This document shows positions 1-5,523 of a stretch of DNA of 6,241 bases, piece after piece. Location of the stretch: the NCBI GenBank assembly GCA_945890905.1, contig CAMDDI010000197.1, forward strand, positions 1 through 6,241, given 5' to 3'. This stretch comes from Bacteriovorax stolpii. Its GTDB lineage: Bacteria; Bdellovibrionota; Bacteriovoracia; Bacteriovoracales; Bacteriovoracaceae. The notes under the pieces are model-generated. The model was not told where the DNA came from and searched no databases. It was given only the letters and a program-made list of their open reading frames with translations. The position numbers and the translations under genes are program-made. Position 1 is the stretch's first letter. Each line of letters begins with the position of its first letter.

Positions 1-24
1 GTCAGCTTTTAGTTATGCCTTAAA

Positions 25-1101
25 TTAATTTCTCTGAGTGCCAGAACCATACTTGGTTTTGGCACCATCTATGGTCCACCACACAAGTGTGCCAATCCAG
101 CCAATGCAGGCCAGTGGATGAAGAGCAATCGCTCCCCAAGATTCCTGAAAAACAATCTTCGAAAAAAAACGATAGAGGATGAGAAGTGTGAAACTTGCAA
201 GACTCCAAAACGGATGACTAAAAAAGCACAGTAGTGGAAAAGACCAAATAAAGAGGGCCACTAAAAATAACCAGAAGCCATTTTTATCCGGCTGATTCCA
301 AAGATCTCCCCAATAACTTTTCATTTGAAAAATTTGAACTTTTAAGTCTTCAGGGTAGAAGCGTAAAAGCTGTCTCTCACCGAAGGCCAGATGAAAATCA
401 ACATTTACTTCTTCCCATTTTTTAGTCAAGGCCTGCTTCCAAGACTCCTGAGTTATGCCAGCAAAATTTAAATTCTGAAAAGTTTTCAGGGGCATTCCCA
501 TCCAGCCCTGTGCCACACTCAAAAGAGGGAAGGTCATTTTACGGCGGTATTTTTTAAATCCAAAAACAGAAGCCAGGGCCAGAGTCGGATTTAACAGAGC
601 AAGAGATTCTCCCACCAAATTTAATTTTGCTGTTTGTGGCATTACAAAATAGGGACGATCTTTATCGAGGATGAGTTTACTGAGTGATGAGAATGCTTGA
701 GCAGTAGGAACAAGTTCCGCATCCCCAATGATTACCACTTCACCTCGGATATGAGGTGCCACTTTTTCTAGCATCCATGCTACTGCAGGAGTGCCTTCAG
801 GGCGGGAGAGAAAAGTATGAAGTTCAACGTTAGGAAGTTTTTGACTGAGCTCATGCCAAGCTGTCATTGAAGGATGATGGCCATCAATAAGAAGATGAAT
901 GCGTACCTGACCGGATTGAAAAGTGCCTAAGGCCTTTATCCAAGGTTCAAGATAAAATTCCGAGCGATAAGTGATAGGAATAATCAGATCAGTGGAACCA
1001 GTATATAAATCATCGGCACTTAATTGTTTACCAAACAGAGCGTTCTTCACCAAAGTGTAGATCATAAGAACAGTGAATCCAATGACCAAGAGTCCCAACA
1101 T
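25..1101 (-). CDS. Membrane-anchored family-2 glycosyltransferase-like protein
   Basis: This 358-residue protein is probably a GT-A fold, family-2-type glycosyltransferase working on the cytoplasmic face of the inner membrane; donor and acceptor cannot be told. One N-terminal membrane helix (about 2-20) precedes the catalytic-like domain (about 38-260). The domain opens with the usual 'LIIPITYRSE' strand, has Asp73 in 'LLIDG' and 'GDAEL' (Asp127-x-Glu129) where a DxD metal motif belongs. Hydrophobic helices follow at about 275-295, 297-312 and 325-343, and the C-terminal 'HPL...W...G..Y' layout recalls membrane GT2 enzymes of the CrtQ/HpnI kind. Later GT2 motifs are poorly kept: I see no clear ED general base and no Q/RxxRW, so activity may be altered. 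The ATG at 1101 follows a weak AAGG-type ribosome site. The gene is divergent from the methyltransferase gene. The family call is fair and the substrate unknown. Confidence 0.72.
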   Translation of the reverse strand: MLGLLVIGFTVLMIYTLVKNALFGKQLSADDLYTGSTDLIIPITYRSEFYLEPWIKALGTFQSGQVRIHLLIDGHHPSMTAWHELSQKLPNVELHTFLSRPEGTPAVAWMLEKVAPHIRGEVVIIGDAELVPTAQAFSSLSKLILDKDRPYFVMPQTAKLNLVGESLALLNPTLALASVFGFKKYRRKMTFPLLSVAQGWMGMPLKTFQNLNFAGITQESWKQALTKKWEEVNVDFHLAFGERQLLRFYPEDLKVQIFQMKSYWGDLWNQPDKNGFWLFLVALFIWSFPLLCFFSHPFWSLASFTLLILYRFFSKIVFQESWGAIALHPLACIGWIGTLVWWTIDGAKTKYGSGTQRN

Positions 1102-1140
1102 GGCATCGCCTTTTTAAAACAATTTAGTTAAGATTATCCC
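1102..1140. promoter_or_regulatory. Short divergent intergenic gap, probable back-to-back promoters
   Basis: These 39 AT-rich bases separate two divergently read genes, so both promoters must lie here or run into the coding starts. On the minus strand a GATAAT-like -10 (plus-strand ATTATC, 1133-1138) lies 31 bases from the glycosyltransferase ATG. On the plus strand TAAGAT (1129-1134) lies six bases before the methyltransferase ATG. Neither has a convincing -35 partner at the right distance, so exact elements are uncertain. Confidence 0.3.
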
Positions 1141-1683
1141 ATGAATAAGCGTCAGTACATGCAAAAAACCTTTGAGCGTCAGAGGTTATTAAACAAGGTT
1201 TTCGCCAAGCCAGGCGCTTTTCCTTATGCCCTGATTTTAGATAATTTAAAGGTTGATTTTAACATTGGAAAAATCATCCGTTCTGCGGAAGCCTTTGGGG
1301 CGCAATCCGTGGATGTGGTGGGTACTCCCTTCTTTGATCCTATACCGGCCAAAGGCTGCATGAAGCGCGTTCCCTGGACCATGCGAAAAGTATTTCACGA
1401 TAGTTACAATCACTATTCGCAGTTGGGTTTTACCTTTTATGCTTTTGATGCTGAAGCTCCGGAAGGAATTCATGAGGTCAATTTTCCCGATAAGTCGGCT
1501 TTCATCTTAGGGCATGAAGGTTTTGGATTTAGTTTTAAGAAAGAAGATTATCCGCAAATAAAATGGGTAAAGATTCCGCAGTTTGGAATGGTGGAGAGTC
1601 TCAATGTTGCGGTGGCAGCATCTGTTGTGATGTATGAGTTCACGCGTAGCCGGGGATTTAATCCTCCAGCACCGACCCTCTAA
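1141..1683 (+). CDS. SPOUT-class (TrmH/SpoU family) RNA 2'-O-methyltransferase
   Basis: Predicted to transfer methyl from S-adenosylmethionine to a ribose 2'-OH in tRNA or rRNA; which nucleotide is not visible. All three SpoU motifs of the knotted SPOUT fold are present in 180 residues. Motif 1 is 'NIGKIIRSAEAFG' (41-53), with Asn41 and the likely catalytic Arg47. Motif 2 is 'FILGHEGFG' (121-129), with Glu126. Motif 3 is 'IPQFGMVESLNVAVAAS' (145-161), with Ser153-Leu-Asn155. Motif 3 has Ala where many relatives have Ser ('SLNVS'). The protein is shorter than TrmH (about 230) and longer than TrmL (about 155), with only about 30 residues before the core, so it lacks the extra substrate-binding domain of RlmB. 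An in-frame TAA at 1129 makes ATG 1141 the first possible ATG; no Shine-Dalgarno precedes it. The 3' end overlaps ctaA by 26 bp on the opposite strand. Family assignment is strong. Confidence 0.9.
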   Translation: MNKRQYMQKTFERQRLLNKVFAKPGAFPYALILDNLKVDFNIGKIIRSAEAFGAQSVDVVGTPFFDPIPAKGCMKRVPWTMRKVFHDSYNHYSQLGFTFYAFDAEAPEGIHEVNFPDKSAFILGHEGFGFSFKKEDYPQIKWVKIPQFGMVESLNVAVAASVVMYEFTRSRGFNPPAPTL

Positions 1684-2605
1684 GATTCAAAGAAAGTGAG
1701 TAGAGTAGACTGATGGTGAGCACTCCAAAAAATAGATGGGGTGGTTGAGCATTAGCTGGGAATCCAAAATAGTTTAGAGTCATTCCTGTGAACACATTTC
1801 CTAAGACGCAAAGGAAGGCCATCAGTGTGAGAAAAAATCCATTGCGATTAAAACGGCTGCGCTCGTAATAAACCAAAAGATAAATAAATAAACCAACAAT
1901 TACCAGTGAGAATGAGCGGTGAACATAAAAGATGGCACCCAAATGCTCGATGACGTTGTCATGAGAAGCGGCATGAGTGTCGCGAATGAGGCTATCAACT
2001 TGCTGGCGCACTTGCGTGCCCATAAGAATTTGCCCAAAAGTTACGGCGACTAAAATTCTAGTAATGAACAGCGCTTTGGGATCCACTTGGGCAACGACGG
2101 CGGTGTCTTCTAAGTCTTGGCAGTATTTTCTTAAATATAGAAGGCCGAAGAGCAAAACGATGGCGAGAAACATGTGGATAGTTATTAAGAAAGGCTTTAA
2201 ATGTGTGGAAACAACCAATGCGCCCACACCACCCTGGATAATTATTAGGAAAAGTAGGCCACCGCAAAACCAAGGGATGTTGCGCTCATATCTTTTCATG
2301 GCAAAAGAGAGGCAGAAGAGTATGACAATAAAAAATCCAAGAACCACACCTAATAAGCGGTTGATGTATTCAGTCCACGTTTTGAATGGGTCAAAATCAG
2401 CGATGGTTTTTCCGGCAATTTTGTAAACTTCTTTGTAGTCAGCTGGAAGCTCTGTGATGTCCATGGGTGGAACCCATTGCCCAAAGCAGCGTGGCCAATC
2501 AGGGCAACCCAGACCCGAGCCAGTTCCGCGCACCACTGAACCGGCCAAGATGACCAAAAAGGTTCCTAGAATGGACAAAAATAACATGCGTTGAAAGGCT
2601 CTCAT
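1658..2605 (-). CDS. ctaA: Heme A synthase, COX15/CtaA family
   Basis: Oxidises the C8 methyl of heme O to the formyl group of heme A in the cytoplasmic membrane, supplying aa3-type terminal oxidases. The 315-residue protein has eight predicted helices (about 5-24, 77-100, 111-130, 138-158, 178-198, 223-245, 256-277, 289-307). After helix 1 comes the signature 'GSGLGCPDWPRCFGQWVPP' (residues 29-47) with a probable disulphide pair, Cys34 and Cys40. Helix 2 has 'EYINRLLG': the essential Glu79 is present, but the usual heme-ligand His is Asn82. The other ligands are present: His144 ('IHMFLA'), His229 ('VHRSFS') and His290 ('PPHLFFG'). ATG 2605 is preferred because it gives the family's usual short N-terminus. 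The frame stays open to GTG 2644, right after a stop, which adds 13 polar residues. Neither has a clear ribosome site. No ctaB is visible in the window. The family call is secure. Confidence 0.9.
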   Translation of the reverse strand: MRAFQRMLFLSILGTFLVILAGSVVRGTGSGLGCPDWPRCFGQWVPPMDITELPADYKEVYKIAGKTIADFDPFKTWTEYINRLLGVVLGFFIVILFCLSFAMKRYERNIPWFCGGLLFLIIIQGGVGALVVSTHLKPFLITIHMFLAIVLLFGLLYLRKYCQDLEDTAVVAQVDPKALFITRILVAVTFGQILMGTQVRQQVDSLIRDTHAASHDNVIEHLGAIFYVHRSFSLVIVGLFIYLLVYYERSRFNRNGFFLTLMAFLCVLGNVFTGMTLNYFGFPANAQPPHLFFGVLTISLLYSLSLNLRGSVLED

Positions 2606-2682
2606 GGGGGAGAGTTTATCATGATCATTTTGCTTTTTCACCACTTAGATGATGAAATAGTAACATTCAAAGGATCCTGTTC
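2606..2682. promoter_or_regulatory. Divergent ctaA/mntP intergenic region with nested palindromes
   Basis: The 77 bases between the preferred ctaA start and mntP must carry promoters for both directions. Two overlapping 8-bp palindromes, ATCATGAT (2618-2625) and ATGATCAT (2621-2628), lie 13-23 bases upstream of the ctaA ATG and could be an operator or chance. A weak plus-strand promoter is conceivable: TTGCTT at 2630-2635, 17 bases, TGAAAT at 2653-2658. The mntP ribosome site AAAGGA is at 2669-2674. If ctaA really begins at GTG 2644, the palindromes are inside its coding region. Confidence 0.3.
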
Positions 2683-3252
2683 ATGTTCTCTATGGAAATC
2701 ACTCTTGTAGGCTTAGCTCTGGCCATTGATGCTGCAGTGGCGACTTTCGCACTGGGAGTCATGACCTTGCATTTGCCAAGGCAGCATAAGTTCTCCCGCG
2801 GTCTCTACTTAGCTTCTCTCTTTGGCATTTTTCAATTCTTAATGCTCTGGTTAGGAAGCTATGGCGGGTATCTTTTTACCTTCTCAAGTTTTGGTCATCA
2901 TTTTCTTTTGATAGTGACTGCAATCTTTATGCTTATTGCAGGAAAACTATTTCAGGAAAGTTTTAAATCTGAATCCAAGCAATTAAAGTGGGGACTTGCT
3001 CCCACACTTATTCTGGCCTTCGCAACGAGCATCGATGCTCTTGCCACAGGTGTGAGTCTTGGGACACTCCCGGATGCTTATCTCTCGGCCCTGGAAGTGG
3101 GCATTATCACTTTTGTGGTTTGTGCTGCAGCTTATGTTTTATCGCAAAATTTAAAAAACTTACCAGAGAAGTGGCTCTTGCGTGTCGCGGGGGTGATTTT
3201 TCTTTTTCTCAGCCTGAGAGTCCTCTCGGATTACTCTCGCTTAGGGGCCTAA
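2683..3252 (+). CDS. mntP: Manganese efflux pump of the MntP (YebN) family
   Basis: Predicted inner-membrane exporter of Mn2+, protecting the cell from manganese excess. The 189 residues match the family length (E. coli MntP, 188), with six predicted helices in two related halves. The paired signatures are 'LALAIDAAVATFALG' (11-25) and 'FATSIDALATGVSLG' (113-127). Asp16 and Asp118 fall at the same numbers as the conserved membrane aspartates of E. coli MntP. 'FGIFQFLMLWLGSYGG' (47-62) and the C-terminal 'GVIFLFLSLRVL' also follow the family; Gln51 stands in the region where E. coli has an acidic residue. ATG 2683 is chosen because AAAGGA (2669-2674) is 8 bases upstream; ATG 2692 would be too far. 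The stop codon abuts the ATG of the threonine dehydratase gene. There is no room upstream for a yybP-ykoY riboswitch. Transport of another divalent metal is possible. Confidence 0.86.
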   Translation: MFSMEITLVGLALAIDAAVATFALGVMTLHLPRQHKFSRGLYLASLFGIFQFLMLWLGSYGGYLFTFSSFGHHFLLIVTAIFMLIAGKLFQESFKSESKQLKWGLAPTLILAFATSIDALATGVSLGTLPDAYLSALEVGIITFVVCAAAYVLSQNLKNLPEKWLLRVAGVIFLFLSLRVLSDYSRLGA

Positions 3253-4473
3253 ATGAAATTAGATGTTACAGAATTTGATAAAGCATATGCGAGTCTTAAA
3301 AAGATTATTCACGCTACACCCCTCATCTATAACGAATGGCTCTCTAAGCAGTACAACTGCGAAGTCTATTTAAAATTAGAGAACATGCTACCTATCGGAT
3401 CATTCAAAATGAGAGGGGCCACCTACAAGATTTCAAAACTCACGGCCGCAGAAAAAAAATTAGGTGTACTTGCTGTGAGTGCTGGCAACCATGCCCAAGG
3501 TGTGGCCTGGGCCGCTCACCGTTTTGGGGTGAAGGCCACCATTATCATGCCTGAAGGAAGTCCACTTACAAAAATTAGAAATACCGAAACTTTGGGGGCC
3601 AAAGTTATTTTAAAAGGTAGAAGCATTGAAGAGTCTTTTGCCTATGCTGAAACTTTGATGAAAAAACAAAAGATGATTTTTGTTCATCCGTTTCATGATC
3701 CTTTGGTCATTGCTGGTCAAGGAACCGTGGCCTATGAACTCTTAGAACAACTTCCCGATATGGATTATGTATTCTCTTCCATAGGCGGCGGAGGACTAGT
3801 ATCTGGAATTGGCCAAGTCATCAAGGCCAAAAAATCCAAAGCCAAAGTCATCGCGGGACAATCCAGTGGTTGCAGCTCCATGGTTGATTCACTCAACGCT
3901 GGAAAAATTAAAACCATCGAGAAGGCCGAAACCTTTGCAGATGGTATTCGAGTGAAAGTGGCCAACAAGGATATGTTTGAAATTCTAAGTAAAGTGGTAG
4001 ATGCCTCTTATGCAGTTGATGATGAAAAAATGGCCTGGGCGATTTTGCAGCTCATGGAAAAAGCTCGGGTGATTGCTGAAGGTGCGGGAGCTCTACCTCT
4101 GGCCCTCTTTGATCAGCTCTACCATAAAGATCCGAAGAGATTTAAAAATAAGAAAGTCGTACTTGTTATTTGCGGCGGAAATATTGACGTGAATCTCTTG
4201 GAGCGAATTATTGATCGCGGCCTTTTAGAATCTCACCGTAAGGTTCGTATCTCGGTTCCTATTGCCGATCGTCCAGGAGTGCTTCACGATCTCACAAAAA
4301 TCATTAAGGATGTGGGGGCCAATATTTTACAAGTGGTGCATGACCGGGATTCAGATAATACAGGAATCACTGGAACCAATGTGTTTTTTACTTTGGAAAC
4401 CAAAGGTGAAGAGCATCTAAAGATTCTGCTCAAAGAAATGAAAAAAGATTTCCCTCAATCTCGCATACTTTGA
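3253..4473 (+). CDS. ilvA: Threonine dehydratase (threonine ammonia-lyase) with C-terminal ACT domain
   Basis: PLP-dependent deamination of L-threonine to 2-oxobutanoate, the entry to isoleucine synthesis or a catabolic step; cytoplasmic. The 406 residues match the medium-length form: fold-type II PLP domain (about 15-320), then one ACT domain (about 330-406). Lys52 in 'GSFKMRGA' should form the Schiff base. 'SAGNHAQG' (76-83) binds the substrate carboxylate, 'GGGGL' (178-182) holds the PLP phosphate, 'AEGAGA' (275-280) is conserved, and 'CGGN' (307-310) replaces the commoner SGGN near the pyridine nitrogen. The ACT domain starts 'RISVPIADRPGVLHDLTKII', suggesting amino-acid feedback, though the ligand cannot be read. 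This single-ACT layout is shared by biosynthetic and degradative enzymes, so the symbol is a family-level choice; serine activity is likely too. ATG 3253 directly follows the mntP stop, with AGGGG at 3243-3247 inside mntP, so translation is probably coupled. Confidence 0.88.
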   Translation: MKLDVTEFDKAYASLKKIIHATPLIYNEWLSKQYNCEVYLKLENMLPIGSFKMRGATYKISKLTAAEKKLGVLAVSAGNHAQGVAWAAHRFGVKATIIMPEGSPLTKIRNTETLGAKVILKGRSIEESFAYAETLMKKQKMIFVHPFHDPLVIAGQGTVAYELLEQLPDMDYVFSSIGGGGLVSGIGQVIKAKKSKAKVIAGQSSGCSSMVDSLNAGKIKTIEKAETFADGIRVKVANKDMFEILSKVVDASYAVDDEKMAWAILQLMEKARVIAEGAGALPLALFDQLYHKDPKRFKNKKVVLVICGGNIDVNLLERIIDRGLLESHRKVRISVPIADRPGVLHDLTKIIKDVGANILQVVHDRDSDNTGITGTNVFFTLETKGEEHLKILLKEMKKDFPQSRIL

Positions 4474-4500
4474 AGTCTTTTGCTGACAGACTCGAGGGAA
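4450..4500 (+). other. Weak two-tier inverted repeat at the ilvA 3' end
   Basis: An inner repeat AGTCT/AGACT (4474-4478 and 4488-4492, 9-base loop) lies inside an outer repeat TTCCCTC/GAGGGAA (4450-4456 and 4494-4500). It begins in the last ilvA codons and ends just before the exbB promoter's -10. No run of T follows, so it is not a standard intrinsic terminator; it could slow read-through, stabilise the mntP-ilvA message, or be chance. Confidence 0.25.
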
Positions 4501-4511
4501 CATTTTAATAT
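4483..4511 (+). promoter_or_regulatory. Predicted sigma70-type promoter of the exbB-exbD-tonB operon
   Basis: CTGACA at 4483-4488 matches the -35 consensus at five of six positions. It is separated by the ideal 17 bases from TAATAT at 4506-4511, which matches the -10 at four of six. Transcription would begin near 4518, shortly before the exbB ribosome site. It lies in the 62-bp gap after ilvA, which is the largest gap between same-strand genes in the window. No Fur-like operator is evident. Confidence 0.5.
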
Positions 4512-4521
4512 CTCGCCAATT

Positions 4522-4530
4522 AAGTGAGGT
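4522..4530 (+). promoter_or_regulatory. Ribosome binding site fixing the exbB start
   Basis: AAGTGAGGT contains GAGGT (4526-4530), complementary to the 16S rRNA 3' end, and ends 5 bases before ATG 4536. A longer reading from GTG 4524 would put the start codon inside this site, so ATG 4536 is preferred. Confidence 0.65.
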
Positions 4531-4535
4531 ATTTT

Positions 4536-5105
4536 ATGCTTTGGCTCGTCATAGTGGAATGGCTCTCTCGGCTCATCTTTTTAGGTCTGATCATTCTTTC
4601 CGTTTGGTCAATTTCAATCATTCTTGAGCGTCGTCGCTTTTTTAAATTGCTTAAGCTTCCTAGTGAGGAGTTTAAAAAAAGTATCCGCAATAATAAAAAC
4701 TCCTCAGAGTTAGATTTTTATTTCAGTGATTTTTTTGTAGAGATCAAAAATCTCAAGTCATCTGAAAATGTGGACAAAGCTTTTGATGCCTACGCTGCTG
4801 GTAAGAAAAAAGAGCTGGAAAAAGGTCTTCCTATTTTAGGTACACTTGGTTCGACGACTCCTTTTGTAGGCCTGTTGGGAACCATCCTAGGAATCATCGT
4901 GAGTTTTGGAGAACTCTCTCAAGGTGCGGGCAGTACCAATACTGTGATGTTTTCTCTTGCGGAAGCACTTGTACTTACCGCCGCAGGATTGATCGTAGCG
5001 ATTCCTGCAGTGGTGGCCTATAACTTTTATGGAAGAAAGGCCAAGAGTGTTCTGATCGAGGCCCAATCCTTGAAAGATCTCTACCTCGCTTATCGAGAGT
5101 TTTAA
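4536..5105 (+). CDS. exbB: ExbB/TolQ/MotA-family proton channel protein
   Basis: Inner-membrane scaffold of the proton channel that, with ExbD, uses proton-motive force to energise TonB. The 189 residues show the family topology: helix 1 (about 8-30), a cytoplasmic stretch (about 31-105), helix 2 (about 107-124) and helix 3 (about 142-162). 'GTLGSTTPFVGLLGTILGI' (102-120) and 'AEALVLTAAGLIVAIPAVVAYN' (142-163) are hallmark MotA/TolQ/ExbB motifs. Thr115 and Thr148 are 33 residues apart, the same spacing as the functionally important Thr148 and Thr181 of E. coli ExbB, so they are the likely counterparts. The loop is short and there is no long periplasmic N-terminus, unlike the 244-residue E. 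coli protein. The start is set by the ribosome site at 4522-4530. Its stop codon abuts exbD. TolQ is the alternative name, but the TonB two genes downstream, rather than TolA, favours ExbB. Confidence 0.88.
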   Translation: MLWLVIVEWLSRLIFLGLIILSVWSISIILERRRFFKLLKLPSEEFKKSIRNNKNSSELDFYFSDFFVEIKNLKSSENVDKAFDAYAAGKKKELEKGLPILGTLGSTTPFVGLLGTILGIIVSFGELSQGAGSTNTVMFSLAEALVLTAAGLIVAIPAVVAYNFYGRKAKSVLIEAQSLKDLYLAYREF

Positions 5106-5522
5106 ATGGCGACTAAACTTGATTTAGATGATGATGGAATCAACGAGATTAATATCACTCCTTTTGTGGATGTGGTGCTTGTTCTCCTAGTGATCTTCAT
5201 GGTCACAGCACCGGTTATGCTCAAAGAAAGTCTTAAAGTTAATCTTCCAAAAACTCTCACATCAGATCTCACTTCTAAAGCGGCGACTGTGGGAGTGGCC
5301 ATCACAAAGGAAGGACAAATTGTGTTTAATGGGGCACTTCTCTCGGATGAAGCTATTCAAAAAGAACTCCTCAGTTTAGCGAAAACGGCTCCGGAGACTA
5401 ATTTTTTAATTAGTGCTGACACTGATTCAAAGCATGGAGATATGGTGCGATTTATCGATCTGCTTAAGCGCTCCGGTCTTAATAGGTTTGCTCTCCAGGT
5501 TGAAAAAATTAAGGCCAATTAA
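5106..5522 (+). CDS. exbD: ExbD/TolR-family biopolymer transport protein
   Basis: Proton-carrying partner of ExbB: one membrane helix with a periplasmic domain that couples proton flow to TonB. At 138 residues it matches ExbD length (about 140). A short cytoplasmic tail (1-18) rich in Asp precedes the canonical 'INITPFVDVVLVLLVIFMV' (15-33). Asp22 is the protonatable membrane aspartate equivalent to Asp25 of E. coli ExbD. 'TAP' ends the helix, and a periplasmic domain (about 45-138) closes with 'ADTDSKHGDMVRFIDLLKRS', the usual ExbD/TolR region. ATG 5106 directly follows the exbB stop, with GAGAG at 5095-5099 inside exbB, so the pair is probably translationally coupled and made in linked amounts. 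TolR is the alternative name; gene context with TonB decides for ExbD. Confidence 0.92.
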   Translation: MATKLDLDDDGINEINITPFVDVVLVLLVIFMVTAPVMLKESLKVNLPKTLTSDLTSKAATVGVAITKEGQIVFNGALLSDEAIQKELLSLAKTAPETNFLISADTDSKHGDMVRFIDLLKRSGLNRFALQVEKIKAN

Positions 5523-5523
5523 A

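Noticed and set aside
1..24. A gene or terminator at the left edge
   Set aside because: Only 24 bases lie beyond the glycosyltransferase stop; they hold no start codon with support and no hairpin.
1651..1667. GGGGATTTAATCC palindrome at the convergent stop codons as a bidirectional terminator
   Set aside because: The arms meet with almost no loop and there is no T-run on either side; the stem would be too short to terminate transcription.
1977..2426. 149-residue open frame antisense to ctaA
   Set aside because: The translation has no family features and mirrors a strongly conserved membrane protein gene; it is a shadow.
2606..2644. GTG 2644 as the ctaA start
   Set aside because: Not excluded, but it lies directly after a stop codon with no ribosome site and adds 13 polar residues not typical of the family; ATG 2605 is preferred.
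2606..2682. yybP-ykoY manganese riboswitch upstream of mntP
   Set aside because: The gap is at most 77 bases, shorter than this riboswitch plus expression platform, and I see no matching stems or conserved loop sequences.
2988..3278. 96-residue open frame within mntP running into ilvA
   Set aside because: Cys-rich, low-quality translation in an alternative frame of a clear MntP gene, without a ribosome site.
5413..5523. N-terminal extension of tonB by 37 codons
   Set aside because: It overlaps exbD in another frame, puts 37 residues ahead of the membrane helix, and ATG 5524 has a suitable ribosome site one base after the exbD stop.
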